From Oscillospiraceae bacterium (GTDB lineage Bacteria; Bacillota_A; Clostridia; Oscillospirales; Oscillospiraceae), in contig JAFUPG010000030.1 in assembly GCA_017481325.1 (NCBI GenBank), positions 1-15,797 on the forward strand: a stretch of 15,797 nt of DNA, given 5' to 3'. Below the pieces are notes generated by a model, which was not told the origin of the DNA, did not search any database, and saw only the letters and a list, made by a program, of their open reading frames with translations. The translations under genes and the position numbers were made by a program. Of the stretch, positions 1-6,848 are shown in pieces. How positions within the stretch are numbered: position 1 is the stretch's first letter; each line of letters starts with the position of its first letter.

Positions 1-27
1 CCAAATTCCCATATATTCGAAACATTT

Positions 28-76
28 AGAGAGCAGATTGCCACGTCGGCATAAATGCCTCCTCGCAATGACATGG
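28..76. repeat. Short palindromic interspersed-type repeat
   Basis: ATTGC at 37-41 is matched by GCAAT at 65-69, and between them GGCAT/ATGCC (around 48-59) can form a small inner hairpin. The outer text (ATTGCCACGTCGG, then CCTCGCAATGACA) resembles a dispersed repeat I recall from several bacterial genomes. Only one copy lies in this window, so the repeat status rests on recall and on the symmetry. No reading frame is associated with it. Confidence 0.4.
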
Positions 77-125
77 CTTTTCGGTAGCCTGTACCTCTAT
101 TGGCAATGAGGTTTTGGGCGGAAGT

Positions 126-215
126 ATACAGTTCGATAAACCTCTGTTTGATTATTTCAATTCCATCGGCGGAGCCGATACCTCAGTTATTCGCTCTTAG
201 TTATTAGTCCTTAGC
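126..215 (+). repeat. Interspersed structured repeat, copy A
   Basis: This copy has an AT-rich lead (ACAGTTCGATAAAC, then CTGTTTGA), a hairpin ATCGGC-GGA-GCCGAT at 165-179, the conserved tail ACCTCAGTT at 180-188, and three degenerate heptamers (TCTTAGT, TATTAGT, CCTTAGC) at 195-215. A partial copy (B) follows in direct orientation about 87-89 bases on. An inverted copy (C) with the same order of parts lies at 15564-15670. The element is non-coding and its function is unknown. Possible roles are a transcribed hairpin or a small non-autonomous repeat. Confidence 0.6.
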
Positions 216-220
216 CTCAC

Positions 221-284
221 CGATAAACATCCATTTGACTTTATTTCAATTCCCATCGGTGCTGCCGACACCGCAGTTATTGGC
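221..284 (+). repeat. Interspersed structured repeat, partial copy B
   Basis: Aligns with copy A from CGATAAAC (134 in A, 221 here) through TTTGA, ATTTCAATTCC, a hairpin and CAGTTATT. The hairpin here is TCGGT-GCT-GCCGA at 256-268, so its loop differs from the GGA of copies A and C. The heptamer tail is absent. The promoter of the next gene starts about ten bases after this copy, so the repeat forms the upstream boundary of that transcription unit. Confidence 0.55.
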
Positions 285-294
285 GATTTTGCGG

Positions 295-323
295 TTCACA
301 GGGGGCTTGTATTGTGCTATAAT
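295..323 (+). promoter_or_regulatory. Promoter of the 354-872 gene
   Basis: A -35 box TTCACA (295-300) and a perfect -10 box TATAAT (318-323) are separated by 17 bases. TG at 315-316, one base before the -10, makes it an extended -10. This is a near-consensus housekeeping sigma promoter. Transcription would start about 330, just ahead of the ribosome site GGAGG at 342-346. Confidence 0.75.
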
Positions 324-353
324 GGCAGGCAAGATATGATTGGAGGTTCGGTT

Positions 354-872
354 ATGGAGATTGATTTGCAGGAGCTGGAGCAGGTGCTGCGCTGTCATGC
401 CGCCCGTTATCCCCGAATGGAGCCTGTGGATGCGGTGAAGCTGATCTATCAGAACGAATTCGGCGGTGGGCATCTGGTACGGGATGAAAGCGCCTTCTGG
501 CGGTATTTGCAGGTGGAGTATGAGAGCGTGATGAAAGATGCCGCAGCCACAAAATACGAGGCTCTGGGCAACGGAATCCTACGGGTACATTTGGCTGCTC
601 TGAGGGAGGAGGAATTACTTCCCTTAAAGGAGGCCTTTCTCCGCTCGGCCGAAGCCCATCGGGGCAATTTGGAGTCTTTCCTGAAAAAGCTGTCGTGTCT
701 GGAGGCTCTGTGTAAAGAGGGTATTTTCGCCTTTGGCACGGAAAAGTTGGCCTCTTATCTTCAGGAATATGCTGCCGCAGGCTATCCCATGGTCTCCCAC
801 AGTGGATGCTTCCGCAACGCCTACCAGCCGGCCTACCGCATCATCTCCCAGGTGTATAAGCTGCCGGAGTGA
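354..872 (+). CDS. Conserved-looking protein of unknown function (172 aa)
   Basis: I do not recognise a named family or a function. The start at 354 is chosen because GGAGG (342-346) lies seven bases upstream. An in-frame ATG at 336 is ahead of that site and too close to the predicted transcription start. The protein is soluble, with no signal peptide or membrane helix. It is acidic and leucine-rich, and probably mostly helical. Two segments look like family hallmarks: NEFGGGHL about 35 residues in, and a C-terminal HSGCFRNAYQPAYRI with conserved-looking aromatic, Pro and Arg residues. From memory, similar short proteins with FGxxHL and a terminal YxPAYR occur as hypothetical proteins in Clostridia. 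It has its own promoter and is followed by a terminator, so it is probably a single-gene unit unrelated to the redox operon downstream. Confidence 0.75.
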   Translation: MEIDLQELEQVLRCHAARYPRMEPVDAVKLIYQNEFGGGHLVRDESAFWRYLQVEYESVMKDAAATKYEALGNGILRVHLAALREEELLPLKEAFLRSAEAHRGNLESFLKKLSCLEALCKEGIFAFGTEKLASYLQEYAAAGYPMVSHSGCFRNAYQPAYRIISQVYKLPE

Positions 873-945
873 TGGCTGTCGAAAAATGTCCTTCCTTTGG
901 ATAAAATTGCGCTGATTTTGTCCTCTTTTCCAATTCTTAGCTGCG

Positions 946-976
946 ATTCCCCCCTTTACAAGAAGGGGGGATTTTT
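946..976 (+). terminator. Rho-independent terminator after the 354-872 gene, overlapping a promoter
   Basis: CCCCCCTT (949-956) pairs with AAGGGGGG (963-970), and T948 with A971, around a six-base loop TACAAG. A run of five T follows (972-976). The same bases also form the -35 box and spacer of the next promoter (955-983). Confidence 0.75.
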
Positions 977-983
977 GTATAAT
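955..983 (+). promoter_or_regulatory. Promoter of the flavin electron-transfer operon
   Basis: A -35 box TTTACA (955-960, one mismatch from consensus) and a perfect -10 box TATAAT (978-983) are separated by 17 bases. The -35 box sits in the loop and left arm of the terminator hairpin, and the right arm plus T-run form the spacer. Transcription would begin about 990, leaving a leader of roughly 30 bases before the ATG at 1020. Confidence 0.7.
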
Positions 984-1019
984 GGCTCTGTGTATGCGTA
1001 TTTCAAAGGGGGCAGAGCC

Positions 1020-1391
1020 ATGGACAAGCGCTTGCGGTTTCGCAAGGAAGACCTTCTGGCAGTGGCGCTGGTGCTGCTGGCAGCTGTGCTGGTCTTTCTC
1101 TGTTTCCTGCCCCGGGGCGATGCCGCCTATGCCGAGATTTATCTGAAAGGTGAACTGCTCCACAGGCTGCCTTTGGATCGGGACAGCGAGATCATTATAG
1201 AGGGCGAATACCGCAACACCGTCACCGTCGCAGACGGCAAAATTGCCGTAACCGCCTCTGACTGTCCCGGAGAGGACTGCGTGGGCTGCGGCTGGAGCAA
1301 TGCAACCGGCAGAAGCATCGTCTGCCTGCCCAACGGTTTGGAGATCCGCATTGTCTCCGGGCAGAGCGATGTGGACTTCGTAGTGGGGTGA
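1020..1391 (+). CDS. NusG domain II-containing membrane-anchored protein (EetA-like)
   Basis: A protein of 123 aa with one N-terminal membrane helix (about 11-30) followed by a small NusG domain II-type fold facing outward. The signature is visible as DCPGEDCVGCGWS (81-93) and SIVCLPNGLEI (99-109), with cysteines at 82, 87, 90 and 102. The start at 1020 is preceded by AAAGGGGG. An upstream in-frame extension to 897 would cross the terminator and promoter and is rejected. Despite the name, such proteins are not transcription factors. In Firmicutes they commonly sit beside Gx transporters and ApbE or FMN-binding genes, and one is, as I recall, the EetA component of the Listeria extracellular electron transfer locus. 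The exact function is unknown. Extra Cys90 next to Cys87 could suit a redox or thiol role, but this is inference. Confidence 0.8.
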   Translation: MDKRLRFRKEDLLAVALVLLAAVLVFLCFLPRGDAAYAEIYLKGELLHRLPLDRDSEIIIEGEYRNTVTVADGKIAVTASDCPGEDCVGCGWSNATGRSIVCLPNGLEIRIVSGQSDVDFVVG

Positions 1392-1396
1392 GCGCC

Positions 1397-1909
1397 ATGA
1401 CCAGAACCAAACAGCTGGCGCTCTGCGCCCTAATGACCGCTCTGGCGCTGGCACTGTCCTATGTGGAGCGTTTTCTGCCCCTGCAGCTGCTGATCCCCCT
1501 GCCCGGAGTGAAGCTGGGTCTTGCCAATATTGTGACTCTGGTTGCCCTTTACCTCTTAAAAAAGCGCCACGCCTTTGCCATTTTGCTGCTGCGCTGCTTT
1601 TTGGGCGCTGTGTTCGGCGGCGGCATCTCCGGACTTGCCATGTCCCTTACGGGGGGCATTCTGGCGCTGAGCGTGATGGCGCTGTGCCAAAAGGGAACGT
1701 TCTTTTCCATCTACGGTGTCAGCATTTTAGGCGCTGCCTGCCACAATGTCGGCCAGATTTTGGCAGCCATGGTGCTGATGAATTCCGTATATGTGGCAGG
1801 TTATCTGCCCTATCTGCTGCTGGTGGCGCTGCTCACCGGCACTCTCACCGGCGGTGCCTGCGCCGGTGTGCTAAAAATATTGAAGAATGCATCCATCTCC
1901 CCCATGTGA
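1397..1909 (+). CDS. Gx transporter / heptaprenyl diphosphate synthase component I-like membrane protein (EetB-like)
   Basis: A 170 aa hydrophobic protein with about five to six membrane segments. It matches the pattern of the family annotated as heptaprenyl diphosphate synthase component I or Gx transporter, whose fold resembles the substrate-binding subunits of ECF importers. The N-terminal motif ALMTALALALSYVERFLP, the segment PGVKLGLANIVTLVAL and the glycine-rich GAVFGGGISGLAMSLTGG are typical. The ATG at 1397 is preferred. A GTG at 1388 overlaps the stop of the previous gene and would add three residues. The gene is translationally close to the NusG domain II gene, and the two commonly travel together, as eetA/eetB in the Listeria-type locus by recall. 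Its substrate is unknown. A flavin precursor or a quinone/prenyl compound would fit the neighbours, by inference only. Confidence 0.8.
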   Translation: MTRTKQLALCALMTALALALSYVERFLPLQLLIPLPGVKLGLANIVTLVALYLLKKRHAFAILLLRCFLGAVFGGGISGLAMSLTGGILALSVMALCQKGTFFSIYGVSILGAACHNVGQILAAMVLMNSVYVAGYLPYLLLVALLTGTLTGGACAGVLKILKNASISPM

Positions 1910-1948
1910 GAGATGTGCAGATAAAAGAGATTTTCGGAGGAAAACAGT

Positions 1949-3046
1949 ATGAAAAAAATTCTTAGCCTTGCCCTTGCCTGCATTCTGATGCTGGGTCTTT
2001 TCGCCGGCTGCGCCGGAACCACCGTGGTCATCAACGAATGCACCTGCCCCGAAGGACAGGACACCCCCGATTCTACGGAACCCAGCAAGCCCGCCGTCAC
2101 CGAGCCCATGATCACCGGTGAAGGCGCTGTGAAGACCGGTCTGAGCATCAGCACTACGGTCTCCGACAGCACCTCCGCCACTGCCGAGGCCGATGGCGCT
2201 GTGAAGTACGATATCACCCTGGCTGCCGTCACCGTGGACGACAACGGTGTGATCACCTCCTGCTACATCGATTCTGTTCCCGCTACCGTCTCCATGAATG
2301 CCCAGGGTCAGATCACCTCTGACATCACCGCCGCCGTCTCCACCAAGAACGAGCTGGGCGAGAACTACGGCATGGTGGCCTGGGGCGGCGCTGTGGCAGA
2401 ATGGGATGCCCAGGTGGCTGCTCTGTGCAGCTTTGCCGTGGGCAAGACCGTGGACGAGCTGAAGAACGGCGCCATCGACGAGACCGGCAAGGCCCCCCAG
2501 GGCTCCGATCTGGCCACCACCGCCACCATCTACTTAGGCGGCTATGTCAGCGCCATTGAGGCCGCCGTGGCCAATGCCACCCATCTGGGCGCTCAGCAGG
2601 GCGATGAGCTGCGCATGGTCACCCTGAACTCTCTGGCAGGCTCCGTTTCCACCTCGGAAGAGGGCAACGGCTGCGCCCAGCTGGAGACCAACATCGCCGT
2701 GGTCACCGTCAAGGACGGCGTGATCACCTCCTGCATCATCGACTCCGTTCAGGCCGATGTGGCCTTTGACGCTGCCGGTACCATCATCACCGATCTCACC
2801 GCCCCCATCCTTAGCAAGAATGAGAAGGGTGCGGACTACGGCATGGTGGCCTGGGGCGATGCCATTGCCGAGTGGAACGAGCAGGCCGCTGCCTTTGCCG
2901 CCTACGTCACCGGCAAGACCGCCGAGGAAGTGGCAGGTATCGCCATCACCGAGACCACCAAGCCCGCTGACGGCACCGATCTGGCCACCTCTGTGACCAT
3001 CTCCATCGGCGGCTTCCAGGCTCTGATCGCCAAGGCGCTGGCCTGA
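1949..3046 (+). CDS. Lipoprotein with two tandem FMN-binding-like domains (PplA-like)
   Basis: A 365 aa secreted lipoprotein with a lipobox LFAGC at 17-21 (acylated Cys21) and a Pro/Thr-rich linker to about 55. Two copies of one domain follow, roughly 60-210 and 218-365. The copies share DNGVITSCYIDSV / KDGVITSCIIDSV, YGMVAWGGAVAEW / YGMVAWGDAIAEW, and a closing motif before the last strand. That closing motif is DLATTAT (187-193) in copy 1 and DLATSVT (344-350) in copy 2. Both resemble the ApbE flavinylation pattern D-x-x-T/S-G-A-T, but Gly is replaced in both and Ala by Val in the second. The next gene is apbE, with stop and start overlapping as TGATG. The Listeria lipoprotein PplA also carries two flavins, so this is probably an extracellular electron carrier. 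GGAGG at 1936-1940 supports the start. Covalent flavin attachment is inferred. Confidence 0.75.
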   Translation: MKKILSLALACILMLGLFAGCAGTTVVINECTCPEGQDTPDSTEPSKPAVTEPMITGEGAVKTGLSISTTVSDSTSATAEADGAVKYDITLAAVTVDDNGVITSCYIDSVPATVSMNAQGQITSDITAAVSTKNELGENYGMVAWGGAVAEWDAQVAALCSFAVGKTVDELKNGAIDETGKAPQGSDLATTATIYLGGYVSAIEAAVANATHLGAQQGDELRMVTLNSLAGSVSTSEEGNGCAQLETNIAVVTVKDGVITSCIIDSVQADVAFDAAGTIITDLTAPILSKNEKGADYGMVAWGDAIAEWNEQAAAFAAYVTGKTAEEVAGIAITETTKPADGTDLATSVTISIGGFQALIAKALA

Positions 3047-4065
3047 TGCGCAAAGTCATTCTGTGGCTGTGCCTCCTGTGCCTGCTCTTAGGGGGCTGCG
3101 TGCCCCAAAAGGCACAGCCGAAGCACTACACCGCCACTTTCCTGACCCTCTTTGATACCGTCACCACCATTGTGGGGCCTGCGGCATCGGAGGAGGAATT
3201 TCAGCTCACCGCCCAGAAGATCCACGACGATCTGGAGCGCTACCATCAGCTTTTTGACATCTACAAGGATTATGAGGGTGTGGTCAATCTCAAGGCGGTC
3301 AACGACAGCGCCGGTATCGCCCCCGTGAAGGTAGATTCCGAGATTTTGCAGCTGCTGACGGATTGCAAAACCTATTACGAACTGACAGAGGGAAAGGTCA
3401 ATGTGATGCTGGGCAGCGTACTCTCCCTGTGGCACGAGGCCAGAAACGACGGCATCCGTGACCCCATGAATGCCAAGCTGCCGGATTTCGAGGCGCTGGC
3501 CGCTGCCCGGGAGCACACGGACATGGACAGCCTGATCCTGGACGAAGAAAACTCCACGGTTTACCTCTCTGACCCCTTCAGTTCCCTGGATGTAGGCGCT
3601 GTTGCCAAGGGCTGGGCCTGCCAGCGTGCGGCAGAGGCAGCGCCGAAGGGGCTGCTGATCAGCGTGGGCGGCAACGTCTGCGCCACAGGCCCTAAGACCG
3701 AAGAAGGCGACCCCTGGGTCATCGGCATCCAGAACCCCGACGGCGGCGACTATCTCCATACCATCTATGTCCACGGCGGCGCTGTGGTCACCAGCGGCGA
3801 TTACCAGCGCACCTACACCGTAGACGGCAAAAAATATCACCATATCATTGACCCCGAAACCCTGATGCCCTCGGATTACCGGCGGGCGGTGACGGTGGTC
3901 TGCCCCGACTCGGCTCTGGCCGATGCCCTGTCCACTGCCCTGTTCCTGCTCCCCTTGGAAGAAGGTCAGGCTCTGCTGGAGCGCTGCGGCGCCGAAGCCC
4001 TCTGGGTGGCAAAGGACGGCACAGAGCAGATGAGTCCCGGTTTCCAAGAGATCCTACGAACATAA
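3046..4065 (+). CDS. apbE: FAD:protein FMN transferase ApbE, lipoprotein
   Basis: A 339 aa ApbE, normal length. It attaches FMN from FAD to a threonine of target proteins through a phosphoester bond, on the outer face of the membrane. The signal peptide ends in lipobox LLGGC (Cys18), so it is membrane-tethered. Family motifs run in order: FDTVTTIVG (36-44), LDVGAVAKGWA (181-191), SVGGN (206-210), TSGDYQRTY (249-257), HHIIDPET (265-272) and ADALSTAL (292-299), whose Asp293 and Thr297 fit the metal-binding site. In the usual DPxTG, the Gly is replaced (DPETLMP). Its likely clients are all in the same operon: RnfD, RnfG and possibly the two-domain lipoprotein just upstream. The start overlaps the upstream stop by one base. 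Confidence 0.95.
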   Translation: MRKVILWLCLLCLLLGGCVPQKAQPKHYTATFLTLFDTVTTIVGPAASEEEFQLTAQKIHDDLERYHQLFDIYKDYEGVVNLKAVNDSAGIAPVKVDSEILQLLTDCKTYYELTEGKVNVMLGSVLSLWHEARNDGIRDPMNAKLPDFEALAAAREHTDMDSLILDEENSTVYLSDPFSSLDVGAVAKGWACQRAAEAAPKGLLISVGGNVCATGPKTEEGDPWVIGIQNPDGGDYLHTIYVHGGAVVTSGDYQRTYTVDGKKYHHIIDPETLMPSDYRRAVTVVCPDSALADALSTALFLLPLEEGQALLERCGAEALWVAKDGTEQMSPGFQEILRT

Positions 4066-4080
4066 CGAGGTGAAAAGAAT

Positions 4081-5373
4081 ATGAAACGCCTGTTTTTTGG
4101 CGGCATCCATCCCCAATATAATAAGGAGATGTCCATCGGCGTCTCCTCCATTCGCACCATCATCCCCAAAGAAGTGGTCATTCCCATGCAGCAGCACATC
4201 GGTGCGCCCTGTACGCCTCTGGTGCAGGTGGGTGACTATGTAAAAATGGGACAGAAGATCGGTGACGGTGAGGGTCTGTGCGTTCCCGTCCACGCCTCTG
4301 TCTCCGGTAAGGTCATCGCCGTAGAGAAGCGCCCCCACCCCTCTGTGGGCAGTGCCATGGCGGTAGTCATTGAAAACGACGGCAAGGATACCCCCCTTAA
4401 GTTCCCCATTCCCTCCTCCGACGATGAGATCCTCCATGCCATCCGTGAGGCAGGTGTGGTGGGCATGGGCGGCGCTGCCTTCCCCGGCAACGTGAAGGCC
4501 CTGTCTGCCATGGGCAATGTGGACACCCTCATTGCCAACGCCTGCGAGTGCGAGCCCTATATTACGGCGGACGACAGCCTGCTGCGTACCCATCCCGACT
4601 ATGTGCTAGAGGGTATGGGAATTCTGGCCGGTATCCTCCATCCCCAGCGGATCGTTCTGGCTGTGGAGGACAACAAGGCCGCTGCCATCCGCAAGGTGCA
4701 GAAGCTGCAAAAGGACTATCCCAATATTGAGATCTGCGTGCTGCCCACCCGTTATCCCCAGGGTGCGGAAAGGCAGCTGATCCAGGCGGTCACCGGCCGT
4801 CAGGTAGAGCCGGGCAAATTGCCGGTGTCCGTGGGCTGCGCTGTGTTTAATGTATCCACCTTTGCCGCCATCTACCGTGCCGTGCGGCTGGGTCTGCCCA
4901 TTACCCGCAGAATCGTCACCGTCTCCGGCGAGGCCATTGCCAAGCCCCAGAATTTCATTGTCCGCATCGGTACCTCCTTCCACGACCTGCTGCAGGAGGC
5001 CGGCGGTCTCAACGACAAGACCGAGCGTGTGATCAGCGGCGGCCCCATGATGGGCGTTGCCCAGAGCGATCTGGCTGTGCCGGTGATCAAGGCCACCAAC
5101 TCCGTGCTGTGCCTCCTAAAGGATGTCAACGGCGCAGCGGAGAATCCCGTCTGTCTGCGCTGCGGCAAATGCGTCAGCGTCTGCCCCATGCTTCTGCAGC
5201 CTCTGTATCTCTACCGCTTTGCCAATGCCCAGCGCCTGGACGAGCTGCAGCGGCTGAACCTCATGGACTGCATGGAATGCGGCAGCTGTGCCTTCACCTG
5301 CCCCGGCAAGCTCCCCCTGGTGGAGTCCTTCCGCAAGGGCAAAAAACTGTTAAGGGAGGCAGCGAAAAAATGA
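4081..5373 (+). CDS. rnfC: Electron transport complex subunit RnfC
   Basis: A 430 aa protein of typical length. RnfC is the peripheral cytoplasmic subunit of Rnf that exchanges electrons with NAD(H) through bound FMN and two [4Fe-4S] clusters. Visible parts are the N-terminal RnfC signature FGGIHPQYNKEMS (6-18) with a lipoyl-like barrel, the nucleotide/FMN-binding loop GVVGMGGAAFPGNVK (125-139) with NACECEPY (153-160), an SLBB-type region ending in GGPMMG (320-325), and two ferredoxin motifs. The cluster ligands are Cys358/361/364/368 and Cys397/400/403/407, all present. A GAGGTG ribosome site lies at 4067-4072, 15 bases after apbE. The stop overlaps the rnfD start (ATGA), which suggests coupled translation. 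With no RnfB in the window, its partner on the ferredoxin side is uncertain. Confidence 0.95.
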   Translation: MKRLFFGGIHPQYNKEMSIGVSSIRTIIPKEVVIPMQQHIGAPCTPLVQVGDYVKMGQKIGDGEGLCVPVHASVSGKVIAVEKRPHPSVGSAMAVVIENDGKDTPLKFPIPSSDDEILHAIREAGVVGMGGAAFPGNVKALSAMGNVDTLIANACECEPYITADDSLLRTHPDYVLEGMGILAGILHPQRIVLAVEDNKAAAIRKVQKLQKDYPNIEICVLPTRYPQGAERQLIQAVTGRQVEPGKLPVSVGCAVFNVSTFAAIYRAVRLGLPITRRIVTVSGEAIAKPQNFIVRIGTSFHDLLQEAGGLNDKTERVISGGPMMGVAQSDLAVPVIKATNSVLCLLKDVNGAAENPVCLRCGKCVSVCPMLLQPLYLYRFANAQRLDELQRLNLMDCMECGSCAFTCPGKLPLVESFRKGKKLLREAAKK

Positions 5374-6311
5374 AACTGACCATTGCTTCCTCGCCCCATA
5401 TCCGTGGAAATTTCCGCACCCGTCGCATTATGCTGGACGTGGTGCTGGCGCTGCTGCCTGCCCTGGCCGTGGGTGTCTGGGTGCTGGGGCTCCGTGCTCT
5501 GGCAGTAACGGCGGTGTCTGTGGCCTCTGCTATCCTGGCGGAGTGGCTCTACAGCCTGATCACCCGTAGCCGAAATACCATCGTGGACGGCTCTGCGGCC
5601 GTCACCGGTCTGCTTTTAGCGCTGACCCTCCCCCATACCGTCCCCTATTGGCAGGCGGCGGTGGGCAGCGTGTTCGCCATTGTGCTGACCAAGCTGCTCT
5701 GCGGCGGTCTGGGACAGAATATCTTTAACCCCGCCCTGGCCGCCCGTGCCTTTTTGATGCTGATCTACCCCGTGGGTCTGACCCGTTATGTGGGGGTGGA
5801 CGGTGTCACCGCAGCCACTCCTCTGCACCACATGGTCATGCCTGCCCTCCCCGAGGAGAGCCTCCTGAATATGTTCCTGGGCAACTGCCCCGGCTCTATC
5901 GGTGAGCTCTCTGCCCTGGCGCTGCTCCTGGGCGGCGGCTATCTGGTGCTGCGCAAGGTCATCTCCCCCAGAATTCCCCTGGCTTATCTGGGCACGGTGG
6001 CAGTATTGACCCTGATCTTCCACAAGACCGACGCTCCTCTGCAGTGGATGGCCTACAGCCTGCTCTCCGGCGGTGTGGTGCTGGGCGCTGTGTTTATGGC
6101 AACGGACTATGCCACCTCCCCCGCCACCGCCATGGGTCAGTGGATCTTCGGCCTGGGCTGCGGCGTGCTGACCGTGATTTTCCGCTACTTTGGCTTGTTC
6201 CCCGAGGGCGTGACCTATGCGATCCTGCTGATGAACGCTCTGGTATGGGTCATTGACCGCTATACCGCCCCCAGACGCTTCGGCACAAAGAAGGGAGGCA
6301 GCAACAAATGA
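5370..6311 (+). CDS. rnfD: Electron transport complex subunit RnfD
   Basis: A 313 aa integral membrane protein of the NqrB/RnfD family. The start at 5370 overlaps the rnfC stop as ATGA and has AGGGAGG at 5353-5359. The N-terminus SSPHIRGNFRTRRIMLDVV is typical of RnfD. About eight to ten membrane helices follow. The covalent FMN site is readable as DGVTAATPL (144-152), with Thr150 as the expected FMN-bearing residue. The family normally has SGAT; here it is TAAT, a conservative change. Other family marks are GGLGQNIFNPALAARA (112-127) and the late ATDYATSPATAMGQ. It passes electrons through the membrane between RnfC and RnfG. ApbE encoded two genes upstream would flavinylate it. Confidence 0.95.
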   Translation: MKLTIASSPHIRGNFRTRRIMLDVVLALLPALAVGVWVLGLRALAVTAVSVASAILAEWLYSLITRSRNTIVDGSAAVTGLLLALTLPHTVPYWQAAVGSVFAIVLTKLLCGGLGQNIFNPALAARAFLMLIYPVGLTRYVGVDGVTAATPLHHMVMPALPEESLLNMFLGNCPGSIGELSALALLLGGGYLVLRKVISPRIPLAYLGTVAVLTLIFHKTDAPLQWMAYSLLSGGVVLGAVFMATDYATSPATAMGQWIFGLGCGVLTVIFRYFGLFPEGVTYAILLMNALVWVIDRYTAPRRFGTKKGGSNK

Positions 6312-6844
6312 AAAAATCCGTTCTTCTGCCTCTGATCGCCATTGTGCTTATGGCCGGTCTGCTCTTTGGCCTCAGCTTTGGTCTAAAGGGCGTGGCCTCC
6401 GCCAAAGCACAGGCAGAGCATCTGAAGCTGATGCAAACCCTGCTGCCCGGCAGCGAGACCTTCACCGTAGAAGCCTACACCGGCGAGGATGTGAACATCC
6501 GCTCCGTCCATAAGGGAGAGACCGGCTTCGTCATCGAAACCGCCACCCAGGGCTATGCCGATGAGCTGGTGGTGCTGGTAGGCGTCAGCAACAAGGGCTA
6601 TGTCACCGGTCTGGTGGTACGGGAGTGCCATGAAACCGCAGGTCTGGGCAGCCGTGCCTTAGGCGATTGGCAGTATCTGGCTCAGTACCTGAAAACCGAG
6701 GGCGATGCAGAGATCGGCACGGACATCGATGCCATCACCGGTGCCACCGTCACCTCCAAGGCCATCACCCGTTGCGTCAATTCCGCTGTCTGCTTTGTGA
6801 CCGGTGCCGATGCCGACTCCGGCGCCACTTCCTGGGGAGGTTGA
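6308..6844 (+). CDS. rnfG: Electron transport complex subunit RnfG
   Basis: A 178 aa protein with one N-terminal membrane helix (about 5-27) and an extracytoplasmic FMN-binding domain. The covalent flavin site is DAITGATVTS (141-150), with Thr147 the expected FMN-phosphothreonine. Upstream, the family segment VVRECHETAGLGSRA (103-117) is intact. The start overlaps the rnfD stop as ATGA. An oddity: the C-terminus ends in DADSGATSWGG (168-178), where Asp168 to Thr174 match the consensus D-x-x-S-G-A-T exactly, giving a possible second flavin site on an exposed tail. Within the operon it would take electrons from RnfD and could hand them to the lipoprotein. Confidence 0.93.
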   Translation: MKKSVLLPLIAIVLMAGLLFGLSFGLKGVASAKAQAEHLKLMQTLLPGSETFTVEAYTGEDVNIRSVHKGETGFVIETATQGYADELVVLVGVSNKGYVTGLVVRECHETAGLGSRALGDWQYLAQYLKTEGDAEIGTDIDAITGATVTSKAITRCVNSAVCFVTGADADSGATSWGG

Positions 6845-6848
6845 TGAA

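Noticed and set aside
1894..1915. Hairpin CATCTC/GAGATG at the end of the Gx-transporter gene
   Set aside because: Only 6 bp with a 10-base loop and no T-run; too weak to call a terminator or regulator.
3088..4593. Minus-strand frames opposite apbE and the start of rnfC
   Set aside because: Same codon-bias shadow; no ribosome sites and no recognisable domains.
5109..5369. Upstream extension of the rnfD frame
   Set aside because: It overlaps the rnfC ferredoxin motifs in another frame. The ATGA junction at 5370 with AGGGAGG and a typical RnfD N-terminus decides the start.
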